A stretch of 27,489 bases of DNA from Myxococcales bacterium (lineage in GTDB: Bacteria > Myxococcota > Polyangia > Polyangiales > Polyangiaceae): contig PLXW01000131.1 of assembly GCA_003151595.1 (NCBI GenBank), positions 33,252-60,740 of the forward strand, read 5' to 3'. A program made the position numbers and the translations under genes. The stretch's first letter is position 1, and each line of letters starts with the position of its first letter. A model generated the notes under the pieces. That model was not told where the DNA came from, searched no databases, and worked only from the letters and a program-made list of their open reading frames with translations. Positions 15,365 through 22,975 of the stretch are shown in pieces.

Positions 15365-16237
15365 ATGCAGACGACGAAGAACCTCGGACGAACGCTCCTC
15401 GCGTGCGGCGCATTGCTCGCCGCGCCGGCGTGCATGATGAACGCGCCGTCGCGCACCGCCGCGGGGCAGCTCTACACCTCGGGCAACGCGACGTACGACT
15501 CGTTCTTCCGCGACGTGCACCAGCATCAGGTCGAAGCGGCGGGGTGGGGCGACGACAAGAAGGGGGCGCATCGATCGCTCGTCGGCGCCCTGGAGCTGAC
15601 GCCCGACGCGCCCGACGTCACGATCGTTCAGGCGACGCACGAGGCGGCGTCGAAGGTCGCCAAGCAGCCGGGCTCCGTGAGGCTCGACGTGGACGGGACG
15701 ACCGCGCACGTGGTGTCGAGCGGCGGGGCGAGCGACGGCGGCGCGCTGTTCCGCGCGATCGAAGACGCGACGCACGGCGAGCTCGAACGCGCCAAGCGGA
15801 TGCACGCGGTGGCGCCGAAGCTCGACGCGCTGAGCACGCAGGCGAGCGTCCTCGAAGGGCGCGTGAAGAGCGACTTCGAGAAGAACGGGATCAACAAAGA
15901 GAACGAGGTCGCAGGGGAGCTCATGTCGAGCACCGATGTGATCCGGAATCTGAAGGCGCGCGCAGAGAGCGAAGCGCGCGAGTGCGACGACTTCGTCGCC
16001 GACCTGGAACGCGCCGTGGAGACGGCGTCCGAAGCGAGCGCGGCCAAGCAGGTCGCGCGTCGCGCGCCGAAGAAGAAGGGCGACAAGCCCGAGAAGAGCG
16101 AAAAGGCCGACAAGAGCGACAAGGCCGACAAGCCCGCGCCGTCGTCCGCGGATTCGTCACCGCCCACTCCGAAGCCGGCGGCGCCGCCCCCGCCGCCCCC
16201 GAAGCCGGCCGACACGGGCGAAGTGTTCACGCCGTAG
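15365..16237 (+). CDS. Putative lipoprotein with coiled-coil-like body and Lys/Asp/Pro-rich tail
   Basis: The protein has 290 aa. From the ATG at 15365 it opens with a signal peptide ending LLAAPAC (lipidated Cys expected at 23). A GTG at 15335 would add ten charged residues in front and is less likely. The early body contains the segment NATYDSFFRDVHQHQVEA; the middle (about 130-215) is charged and probably helical. The C-terminus is low complexity: PKKKGDKPEKSEKADKSD then PPPPPPKPADTGEVFTP. This resembles a surface or peptidoglycan-facing spacer. There is no enzymatic motif. It follows the GYF protein by about 60 bp on the same strand and may belong to the same transcript. Confidence 0.78.
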   Translation: MQTTKNLGRTLLACGALLAAPACMMNAPSRTAAGQLYTSGNATYDSFFRDVHQHQVEAAGWGDDKKGAHRSLVGALELTPDAPDVTIVQATHEAASKVAKQPGSVRLDVDGTTAHVVSSGGASDGGALFRAIEDATHGELERAKRMHAVAPKLDALSTQASVLEGRVKSDFEKNGINKENEVAGELMSSTDVIRNLKARAESEARECDDFVADLERAVETASEASAAKQVARRAPKKKGDKPEKSEKADKSDKADKPAPSSADSSPPTPKPAAPPPPPPKPADTGEVFTP

Positions 16238-16376
16238 ACCGCGTTCCCGATCGGTAACCTCTGCTACGTGGAGGCGCCGTCCCGTGCGTGGGATCGGCTT
16301 GTTTTTCCGCGTGCGCTCGCGGTCATCGTCTTGCAAACTTCAGCTAGAGACGAAACCCGTGCCGAGGGGGGCTCTC

Positions 16377-16667
16377 ATGAAACCGCTCCCAATGCTCTTC
16401 GCGCTCGTCCTCAGTGGCTGCGCCGCCACGCCGACCAGCTCGACGTACTACACGCCTCACAACGAGCGCGTCCCGCTTCTGAGCGACACGGCGTCGGCGA
16501 CGACCACCGGCGCGGCGATTCCGCGCGGCGACAAGGGGAAGGGGGAAGAATCCTTCGCCATGCGCGAGCGCGTGGCCCCCATGCCCGCGCAGACTCCGCG
16601 CATCTCGCCGCCGCCGCGCAATGCGTCTCCGCCGCCACGCATCCCGCACCCCGTCCGCATCAAGTGA
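16377..16667 (+). CDS. Small putative lipoprotein
   Basis: The protein has 96 aa. The ATG at 16377 has a strong purine-rich site (GAGGGGGG, 16364-16371) and opens MKPLPMLFALVLSGC, a textbook short lipoprotein signal with Cys15. The rest is Thr/Ser/Pro-rich with no recognisable domain, ending in Pro-Arg-Ile/Val repeats (ISPPPRN, SPPPRIP, HPVRIK). The frame is open back to 16284, but the ribosome binding site and signal peptide fix the shorter form. It is convergent with the DsbD-like gene, 21 bp apart, so termination between them must be compact. Confidence 0.72.
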   Translation: MKPLPMLFALVLSGCAATPTSSTYYTPHNERVPLLSDTASATTTGAAIPRGDKGKGEESFAMRERVAPMPAQTPRISPPPRNASPPPRIPHPVRIK

Positions 16668-16688
16668 GCGCGCGGCGCGCGCGCGGCG

Positions 16689-18014
16689 TCAGTTCACGGC
16701 CTTGATGGCGCTGAGGAAGCGGTCGGCTTCGACGAACTCGTTGAAGCGGATCTGCTCGGCGCCGCGGCTGTCGAGGACGACGACCGTCGGCAGCCCGACC
16801 ACGTGGTACTTGTCCTTGATCTTGTTGACCGCCTCGTTGTCCTCGTCGGTCGCATCGACGCGCACGGCCACGAAGCGCCCGGCCTCGTCGCGCACGTGCT
16901 GGTCGGAGAACGTGCGGGTCGCCAGCTCGTTGCAGGCGCCGCACCACGTGGCGCCGAAGTCGACGATCATCGGCTGATGATTCGCCATCGCGGTCTGTGA
17001 GCCGACGGTCTCCGAGTCGAGCCACTGGAGCTGCGCCTTCGGCGTGAGCACCCAGGCGACGAGGACGAACCCGCCGACGATCGCGAGCGGCGCCGAGATG
17101 AACTTCATCGGCTTCGACAGATGCGCGATCGGCGATCGCTTCCGCTCCGCTGCGACGTGCACGCTCGCCAGCCCGAGCCCCACGCCCAGGAGCCCGAAGC
17201 TCGCGGCGAGGAACACGCCGTCGTGGCGCACGAGCGCCTGCAGGAACGGGAACGCGGTGCGCATGAAGTAGAGCGCGAGGACCGTGAGCATCACGCCGAA
17301 GAACCACTTGATGCCGAGCATCCACGCGCCGCCTTTCGGCAGCGCGACGGCGAACGTGCCGACGAGGAAGAACGGCACGCCGAGCCCGAGCGCGAAGGTG
17401 AACATCATCGCGCCACCGAGCACGAAGCTCTTCGACGTCGCGATGTAGAGGAGCATCCCGGCGAGCACGGGGCCGGTGCACGGCGCGGCGATGAGCGCGG
17501 TCACGAGCCCGAGCGCGAACGCGCCGCCGTAGCCGATGCCGCCGACGGTCGCGAGCTTGTTGTTGAGGCTCGAGGGGAGCGCGAGCTCGAAGGCGCCGAA
17601 CATCGACGCGGCGAGCGTGAGGAGCACCAGCGCGATGAACCCGACGACGAGCTTGTTCGAGAGGAGCGCGCCGAAGATGCCGCCGGTCATCGCTGCGCCG
17701 ACGCCGAGCGCCGTGAAGAGCAGCGCCATCCCCAGCACGAACGACGCCGACAGCGCCGCTCCTTGCGCGCGCGACTTGGTCTGCGCGGCGCCGAAGACGC
17801 TCACCGTGATCGCGATCATCGGCCACACGCACGGGGTCATGCTCGTCAGGAGGCCGCCGGCGAAGGCGACGCCTGCCGCGACGAGCGGTCCGCGCGAGAG
17901 CGCTGTGGCGAACTGCGAGGTGTCCGATCCTTCCGGCGCCGCGAAGGCGAGCACCGGAGTGACGAGGACGAGCGCGAAGGCGGCGAGAACGGCGAGTGAA
18001 CGATTCCGGGTCAT
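16689..18014 (-). CDS. dsbD: DsbD-like thiol:disulfide interchange protein (no N-terminal alpha domain)
   Basis: The protein has 441 aa. It moves electrons from cytoplasmic thioredoxin across the inner membrane to periplasmic Cys pairs. After a signal-like helix, about eight membrane segments span residues 44-325, with the two redox Cys in MTPCVWP (Cys62) and AAPCTGP (Cys179). The C-terminal thioredoxin-like domain carries WCGAC (357-361) and the cis-Pro loop GLPTVV. Compared with E. coli DsbD (about 565 aa), the N-terminal immunoglobulin-like domain is missing, as in many shorter family members. The start is the ATG at 18014; an upstream in-frame extension is arginine-rich and unlikely. With so many Cys-rich exported proteins in the window, periplasmic thiol maintenance is a sensible role. 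CcdA-type cytochrome c maturation is an alternative. Confidence 0.94.
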   Translation of the reverse strand: MTRNRSLAVLAAFALVLVTPVLAFAAPEGSDTSQFATALSRGPLVAAGVAFAGGLLTSMTPCVWPMIAITVSVFGAAQTKSRAQGAALSASFVLGMALLFTALGVGAAMTGGIFGALLSNKLVVGFIALVLLTLAASMFGAFELALPSSLNNKLATVGGIGYGGAFALGLVTALIAAPCTGPVLAGMLLYIATSKSFVLGGAMMFTFALGLGVPFFLVGTFAVALPKGGAWMLGIKWFFGVMLTVLALYFMRTAFPFLQALVRHDGVFLAASFGLLGVGLGLASVHVAAERKRSPIAHLSKPMKFISAPLAIVGGFVLVAWVLTPKAQLQWLDSETVGSQTAMANHQPMIVDFGATWCGACNELATRTFSDQHVRDEAGRFVAVRVDATDEDNEAVNKIKDKYHVVGLPTVVVLDSRGAEQIRFNEFVEADRFLSAIKAVN

Positions 18015-18235
18015 GGTGATGGTGGAAGCATAGCAACGGCTGGACCGGCGCATTCCCGCGAGCAGCACACGCGCGACCACATTGCGCGAAGGTGGCATTT
18101 TTTCAGCGGTTTGCCCGCGGGACGCCGAAGAGGCTGCGCTCGCTTCCCCGATCGGCGGGGGGGACTGGGGTGTCCGGCATGGATCGATCGATCCTCAGGT
18201 CTCTGCGGCGAATACGAGGCGTTGCGACGCGCGTT

Positions 18236-18970
18236 TCAGTTGGCCGACATCTTCGCCAGCGTCCCCTTCGCCATGCGCATCTCCGGCTCGAGAGCCACGC
18301 TCATCGCCGGTCGCGCGGCGTCGGTGCGACGCACGAAGGCTTCCAGGTACCGCCGCGCCGCGACCCACTCGCCCGCCGCGTACGCGAGGTGCCCGAGCAC
18401 GAACCGCCCGTACCCTTGCCCGCACGGCGCCTGCGCGAGCTGGTCGATCGTCTCCTGCATGTCTTTCACGGGCTCGCCCCCCGCGATCCGCGCGAGCGCG
18501 AGGTGCGCGCGGTAGAGCGGCTTGTCGCGTGTCCCCCAGCGCGTGGCGCGCGTGAGCGCCGCGATGGCTTCGGTGTAGCGATGCGCGAGGAACAGCGTGC
18601 CGCCGAGCGTCCACAGGTGAAACGGCCGTCGCGACGCGGGGCTCCGTCGCGCCGCCGCGCGCAGGTGCGCGAGCGACCCTTCGAGATCGCCGCCCGCGAG
18701 CGCCGCGCGCGCCGCGTCTTGCAGCATCACGTCGGTCATCACTTCGAGCAGCGACGCCTGCACCGCCACGTCGTGCGCTTCGTGAAAGCGTCGCGCTTCG
18801 AAGCGCGAGAGGTAGAGCTGCCGGAGCAGCATCGCCTGCGTCGTCTTGTCGAGCGGAGAGCGCGTGGCCAGGCCCCGCTGAGCCCATCGCGCCCGCATCC
18901 CCGCCGTTCGCGCCGCCATCGCCTTTCGGAGAAAGTCTTCCGGCGTAGCGGTCGACGGGCGAGGGGACAC
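18236..18970 (-). CDS. TPR-like helical repeat protein
   Basis: The protein is about 244 aa from the GTG at 18970 (MSPRPSTATPEDFLRKAMAA). It consists of helical pairs with TPR-like spacing: SLEVMTDVMLQ/AARAALAGGDLEGSLAH, WTLGGTLFLAHRYTEAIAAL, ALARIAGGEPVKDMQETI and VLGHLAYAAGEWVAARRYLEAF. There is no signal peptide or membrane helix, so it is probably a cytoplasmic scaffold. An in-frame TTG at 19006 has GAGGGG five nt upstream and would add 12 residues, but it leaves only 14 bp to the divergent start at 19021, so the shorter form is favoured. The partner is unknown. Confidence 0.78.
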   Translation of the reverse strand: MSPRPSTATPEDFLRKAMAARTAGMRARWAQRGLATRSPLDKTTQAMLLRQLYLSRFEARRFHEAHDVAVQASLLEVMTDVMLQDAARAALAGGDLEGSLAHLRAAARRSPASRRPFHLWTLGGTLFLAHRYTEAIAALTRATRWGTRDKPLYRAHLALARIAGGEPVKDMQETIDQLAQAPCGQGYGRFVLGHLAYAAGEWVAARRYLEAFVRRTDAARPAMSVALEPEMRMAKGTLAKMSAN

Positions 18971-19020
18971 GCCAAAAACGTAGCATTCCGCGCTGATCTG
19001 GGCCAAAAAGGCCCCTCACT

Positions 19021-19323
19021 ATGCGCACCCGATCGATCGCCGCCTGCTTCACGTGCAGCGCGATCTGCGCGTTTGCCGCCCTCGGTTGCGGGCACAGGGC
19101 CAGCCAGAACGACTGCGAGTTCATCTTGAACCGCAACGTCGAAGTCCAGATGAAGGCGATGCACATCACCGATCCGGTCGCGATCGACAAGCGGAAGCAG
19201 GAGATTCAATCGTCGCTGAAGGCCGAGCTCGTCGGCTGTGTAGGCAAACGGATCACCGACGCGATGATGGCGTGCGTCGCGCGCGCGCAATCGGCCGAGG
19301 ACATCGACGACTGCATGCGCTGA
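19021..19323 (+). CDS. Small Cys-containing putative lipoprotein (tandem paralog A)
   Basis: The protein has 100 aa. The signal peptide ends AALGC (lipobox, Cys23). The mature part has four Cys in the pattern DC..... / GC..... / AC(VAR)AQS.EDID / DC, shared with the next gene. It is mostly helical and charged in between. There is no enzymatic motif. It is probably a disulfide-pinned helical lipoprotein, and it diverges from the TPR-like gene. Confidence 0.75.
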   Translation: MRTRSIAACFTCSAICAFAALGCGHRASQNDCEFILNRNVEVQMKAMHITDPVAIDKRKQEIQSSLKAELVGCVGKRITDAMMACVARAQSAEDIDDCMR

Positions 19324-19376
19324 GGCGCGGGTGGTCTGTCCGCATCGCGCGTGACGTGCTACGCGGGGCGCCCTCG

Positions 19377-19682
19377 ATGAATCGCCTCTGCCCGTCTCTC
19401 CTGGTTTTCGCGGTCCTCGCGCTCGCCCTCCCGTGCGGATGCAAAAAGAAAGTGAACGACGCGCAGTGCGGTGAGCTGCTCGATCGGTACGCGTCGCTCG
19501 TCGTCAAAGAGAAGCTGAAGGACGCGCCGCCCGAGAAGATCAAAGAGGAGCAGGCGCGTGAGCGCGACGAAGCGCAACGCGACGACGACTTCAAGAACTG
19601 CACGACTGAGCTCTCGATGGACGACTACGGCTGCGCGATGAAGGCGCAGACGTCAGACGCCCTCGAGAAGTGCCTCGAGTAA
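19377..19682 (+). CDS. Small Cys-containing putative lipoprotein (tandem paralog B)
   Basis: The protein has 101 aa. The signal peptide is MNRLCPSLLVFAVLALALPCGC, with Cys20 or Cys22 as candidates. The mature part follows the same layout as the preceding gene: a first Cys just after the signal (AQCGELL), a charged helical stretch, then C ... GCAMKAQTSDALEKCLE. In paralog A the corresponding end is ACVARAQSAEDIDDCMR, so the Cys spacing, the AQ[ST] and the hydrophobic/acidic pattern match. The gap is 53 bp. A local duplication followed by divergence is the simplest explanation. Confidence 0.75.
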   Translation: MNRLCPSLLVFAVLALALPCGCKKKVNDAQCGELLDRYASLVVKEKLKDAPPEKIKEEQARERDEAQRDDDFKNCTTELSMDDYGCAMKAQTSDALEKCLE

Positions 19683-19704
19683 CTCGAGCGCTCCCCTCTC
19701 CTCT

Positions 19705-19777
19705 GTCATCCTGAGGAGCGAAGCGACGAAGGACCCCCGCGGTGCACGCGGAGGTCCTTCGCTGCGCTCAGGATGAC
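19705..19777. repeat. Inverted repeat of the GTCATCCTGAG...GAAGGACC type, probable bidirectional terminator
   Basis: GTCATCCTGAG opens the left arm (from 19705) and CTCAGGATGAC closes the right arm (to 19777). GAAGGACC / GGTCCTTC and CCGCG / CGCGG pair further in. The left arm carries a 6-nt longer middle (GAGCGAAGCGAC against CGCAGC). Sequences of this kind recur as dispersed intergenic repeats in many unrelated bacteria. It sits exactly between two convergent genes, fitting a terminator in both directions. Confidence 0.8.
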
Positions 19778-19784
19778 AGCGGGG

Positions 19785-20126
19785 CTACTGCGCCTTCGGC
19801 GCGCTCGGCGCCTTCGAGTGCGCTGCGCGCCCGGACCAGCGGACCTTGCCGTCGGCGTGCGTGGGCTCGTCGACGCCCCACACGATGTCGCCGCCGAGAT
19901 CGCACACGGTGTCCATCAGCGAGCGAAGGCAATCGGTCTCGGGGATCTCTTCGGCGCATCGCGCGCGCACCGGCCCGATGTTCTCTGTCGGGACGTCGGG
20001 GCTGCCGTGGAACAGCTTCACCTCGCACCCCACAGGGCGCTTGGGAAAACGCGCGTCGCCGCCGTTCGCGCACGCCACGAGCGCGAGCGCCGCGAAGCCG
20101 GCATCACGAACGAAGCGCGCGATCAC
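19785..20126 (-). CDS. Small putative lipoprotein coupled to glyQ
   Basis: The protein has 113 aa. The GTG at 20126 overlaps the glyQ stop (GTGA), so translation is probably coupled. The signal peptide is [19 protein letters not shown], with a lipobox at Cys19. The mature domain has a regular pattern: [30 protein letters not shown] and LGGDIVWGV. The 'strand, conserved Cys, helix, GGD-aliphatic' order loosely recalls small envelope domains such as RcsF, but I do not claim homology. No enzymatic residues are obvious. The C-terminus is Ala/Pro/Lys-rich. Confidence 0.75.
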   Translation of the reverse strand: MIARFVRDAGFAALALVACANGGDARFPKRPVGCEVKLFHGSPDVPTENIGPVRARCAEEIPETDCLRSLMDTVCDLGGDIVWGVDEPTHADGKVRWSGRAAHSKAPSAPKAQ

Positions 20127-21040
20127 GCGTTCGCCTCGGGACGCGGCGCGTCCTTCGGAAGAAGCGGGAACCCGAACGCCTCGCGCTGCGCGAGGTAGGT
20201 CTCCGCGACCGCCTTCGCCAGGTTGCGCACGCGACCGATGAACCGCGCGCGCTCCGTCACGCCGATGGCTCCGCGCGCGTCGAGCACGTTGAACGCGTGC
20301 GCGGCCTTCACGACGAAGTCGTACGCCGGCAGCACCAGCTTCTTGGTCACGTCGTCGCCGCCGAGCCCGAGCAGTCGCTTCGCTTCGCTCTCGCACTGAT
20401 CGAACGTCGCGAAGTGCGCCTTCACGTCGGCCTGCTCGAAGTTGTACGTGCTCCACTCCCACTCGGCGCGCTTGCAGATCTCGCCGTAGCGAATCCCCTT
20501 GGCCCACATCACGTCGTAGATGCTCTCGACGTCTTGCAGGTACGTCGCGATGCGCTCGAGCCCGTACGTGAGCTCGCCCGCCACGGGCCGACAGTCGATG
20601 CCGCCCACTTGCTGGAAGTACGTGAACTGGCTGATCTCCAGCCCGTCCAGCCACACCTGCCAGCCGAGTCCCCACGCGCCGAGCGTCGGCGACTCCCAGT
20701 CGTCTTCGATGAACCGGACGTCGTGGCTCTCGGGCACCGTGCCGATGGCGCGGAGCGACTCGACGTAGAGATCCTGAATGTCGGGCGGCGACGGCTTCAA
20801 GATCACCTGGAACTGGTGGAACTGCTGCATGCGGTTCGGGTTGTCGCCGTACCGCCCGTCGGCCGGCCGCCGCGACGGTTCGACGAACGCGACGTTCCAC
20901 GGCTCGGGGCCGAGCGCCCGGAGGAACGTCGCTGGGTTGAACGTCCCCGCGCCGACTTCCGAGTTGTACGGCTGCACGAGCAGGCACCCGCGCTTCGTCC
21001 AGAACCCCTGAAGCGCGAGGATCAGATCCTGAAAGTACAT
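20123..21040 (-). CDS. glyQ: Glycine--tRNA ligase alpha subunit
   Basis: The protein has 305 aa, matching the usual GlyQ length of about 300. It forms the catalytic subunit of the bacterial alpha2-beta2 glycyl-tRNA synthetase. From the ATG at 21040 the protein opens [14 protein letters not shown], the conserved GlyQ N-terminus. Further signatures are [81 protein letters not shown] and [12 protein letters not shown]. An in-frame ATG at 21106 would add a diverged Arg-rich stretch. The beta subunit gene glyS is not next to it; a lipoprotein gene overlaps the stop instead. Confidence 0.97.
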   Translation of the reverse strand: MYFQDLILALQGFWTKRGCLLVQPYNSEVGAGTFNPATFLRALGPEPWNVAFVEPSRRPADGRYGDNPNRMQQFHQFQVILKPSPPDIQDLYVESLRAIGTVPESHDVRFIEDDWESPTLGAWGLGWQVWLDGLEISQFTYFQQVGGIDCRPVAGELTYGLERIATYLQDVESIYDVMWAKGIRYGEICKRAEWEWSTYNFEQADVKAHFATFDQCESEAKRLLGLGGDDVTKKLVLPAYDFVVKAAHAFNVLDARGAIGVTERARFIGRVRNLAKAVAETYLAQREAFGFPLLPKDAPRPEANA

Positions 21041-21120
21041 TCCGCGGCGACGACTACCACGCCACGCGGGCGGGCGGCTAGCGGCGCCGAAGGCGTCCGC
21101 GTTCACATGACCCGTACGAC

Positions 21121-21146
21121 GGAGCTTGTCGGTTCCGACAAGCTCC
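21121..21146. terminator. Perfect 12-bp hairpin, possible terminator
   Basis: GGAGCTTGTCGG and CCGACAAGCTCC pair perfectly with TT between them. It lies 14 bp past the stop of the minus-strand gene ending at 21160 and upstream of glyQ. No T-run follows on either strand, so termination by the simple intrinsic mechanism is uncertain. It could instead be an operator for glyQ. Confidence 0.5.
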
Positions 21147-21159
21147 TAGCGGCGGCAGA

Positions 21160-22908
21160 TCAGTGGCAGCTGAAGGCGCCGGCGTCGACGGTCGTGCAGC
21201 CGCCGCCGCCGCAGATCGCCGCCGATCCGCCGGAGAGCGCGGTGAGCTGCGGGCTGAAGCAGTTGGTGCTGGCGGGATCGATGAGATTGAACGTGCCGGC
21301 CGGCGCCTGAGCGCAGAACGCACCGCCCACGCCGACCGTCGCCGTGCCGACGTACGCGAAGTTCTGGATTCCGTCTTCGCCCTGCTGCCCACTCACGTTC
21401 AGACCCGTGAGCTGCACGTTCAGCGTGCCTGGGACCGTGCCGCCGTCGTCGCGCGTGAGCGTGCCGTTCACGCAGGCGCTGTTGAACGGCGCGAGGGTGA
21501 CGGCGCCGATCAACGTGCAGCCCGACTTTGTGGCGCACGATCCGCCGGCGAGCGAAGACACCTGGAACCCGGGCGTCCCGGCCGTCGGCAACGTGACGAA
21601 CGCACCCCCGGCCGTGGCGTACCCGGCGGCGATTCCGATCTGCGGCGTCGCGCCCGCATCTCCCGCGTCGGCGCCCGGAGCGGCCTTCACGTCGAGGCAG
21701 AAGGAGCCGTTGCCGTCGGTGACGGCGCTGCTCGCTCCGAAGTAGTTGAGCCCCGTCCCGTGGACCCACACATTGGCCTGGGGAGCGCCGTTCACGGTGA
21801 CCGAGCCGGTCACACACGACGTCGGCGCTCCGGCGCTCGTCACGCTCAGCCACTTCAGATCTTTGATCGGGCCGACGCTCACGACGTCGAACGGCTGTCC
21901 GTCGCCGATCCCCGACAGCGCCACGTTCGACAGCGTCGCGCCCGTCTCCGCGCTCCACGCGCCAGCGCTCGTATCGAAGAAGAACGGCGCGTACGTCGCC
22001 GTGTCGGCCAGTTGCATCGTCGAGATCGTCGCGACGACGCTCGTGTCGCCCGTATGAATCGCCAACGGCTCGCTCGTCGAATCGTCGACGACGCGGAACT
22101 CGGTCGCGCCGATCGTGTCGAGTGGGGTCGTCGCGCCCGGAAGCCCGAGCGCCCATGTGAAGTCGGTCGTCGTACCGTTCGAGGGGAACCCGATAGGAAT
22201 GATCTCGAAGCGTGCGACGCCTCCAAAGTTCGCTCCGTTCGACGGCGTCACGAACGACGTCAGGCTGTATTGGAGCGCCGCGGAGAGACCGGGCTGGCTT
22301 CCGAGCGCGCCGCACTGGACGTTCGCGTCGTACGTACTCACCGTCGTCGTCGGCGCTGGTTGCGTCGCTCCGAAGTCGACGACCTCGTAGCACCCCTGAT
22401 GGAGCACCGGAAACACGCTCACGTCTTGATTGCCCGCCAGCGTGAGGACGACCTGCGTCGAGCTGTAGGCGATACCCGCAGTCTTGTCGGTCGCCTTGCT
22501 GACGTTGAGCTGCACCTTGCCCGCGGGGATTCCCGTGAGCACGAACGCGCCGAAGGCGTTGGTCGTGGTCGTCTGACCTGTGAGCGTCGTCACCGTCGCG
22601 AGCGGGACCACGCCCTTGCCGTTCCCTTGCGCGTAGTTGATGACGACGCCTGTGACCGTCCCCGTCGCGGTCGGACCGTCATTCGCCGGCCCATCGTCGC
22701 CCGCTTCCGCGACGCCGATGACGTCGGGTCCGGCGTCGACCGGGATCAGCGAGTTCGCGTCGAAGCCCGGCTGAGTGCTCGCATCGAACGGCGGCAGCCC
22801 CGAGATATCGGGATCCGGAATGCAGCCATAGAAGGAGCTCGCTCCCGCGGCGAGCGATGCGACGACGACCAGCGCTCTATTCCCGACGCCGATGCGGATC
22901 CGCTTCAT
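21160..22908 (-). CDS. Large secreted putative lipoprotein with carboxypeptidase-regulatory-like domains
   Basis: The protein has 582 aa. The signal peptide runs MKRIRIGVGNRALVVVASLAAGASSFYGC, giving a lipobox-like SFYGC. An Asp/Pro-rich linker follows (IPDPDISGLPPFDAS). At about 78-165 there is an Ig-like 'carboxypeptidase regulatory' unit (GTVTGVVINYAQGNGKGVVPLATVT ... NAFGAFVLTGIPAGKVQLNV). A second unit lies at about 365-430 (CVTGSVTVNGAPQANVWV ... TDGNGSFCLDVKA) and a third at about 490-560 (CVNGTLTRDDGG ... FCAQAPAGTFNL). The end is Cys-Gly-rich. Such domains are beta-sandwiches found in extracellular and cell-surface proteins. No catalytic peptidase domain is present. The role is probably structural or adhesive at the outer surface. 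Confidence 0.82.
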   Translation of the reverse strand: MKRIRIGVGNRALVVVASLAAGASSFYGCIPDPDISGLPPFDASTQPGFDANSLIPVDAGPDVIGVAEAGDDGPANDGPTATGTVTGVVINYAQGNGKGVVPLATVTTLTGQTTTTNAFGAFVLTGIPAGKVQLNVSKATDKTAGIAYSSTQVVLTLAGNQDVSVFPVLHQGCYEVVDFGATQPAPTTTVSTYDANVQCGALGSQPGLSAALQYSLTSFVTPSNGANFGGVARFEIIPIGFPSNGTTTDFTWALGLPGATTPLDTIGATEFRVVDDSTSEPLAIHTGDTSVVATISTMQLADTATYAPFFFDTSAGAWSAETGATLSNVALSGIGDGQPFDVVSVGPIKDLKWLSVTSAGAPTSCVTGSVTVNGAPQANVWVHGTGLNYFGASSAVTDGNGSFCLDVKAAPGADAGDAGATPQIGIAAGYATAGGAFVTLPTAGTPGFQVSSLAGGSCATKSGCTLIGAVTLAPFNSACVNGTLTRDDGGTVPGTLNVQLTGLNVSGQQGEDGIQNFAYVGTATVGVGGAFCAQAPAGTFNLIDPASTNCFSPQLTALSGGSAAICGGGGCTTVDAGAFSCH

Positions 22909-22975
22909 GGACCGAAGCTATCCGAACCGTGGGGCCCTTCAAAGAGCACATTTGTCCGGTCGTAGAGGCCCCGCT

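Noticed and set aside
17121..17999. Plus-strand open frame rich in Glu/Arg/His opposite the DsbD-like gene
   Set aside because: The charged repeats are the antisense of hydrophobic membrane codons. The minus strand carries PCVWP, APCTGP and WCGAC.
21121..21146. T-box leader for glyQ
   Set aside because: The hairpin is isolated, with no specifier-loop or antiterminator layout and no T-run. The leader between it and the glyQ start at 21040 is also too short.
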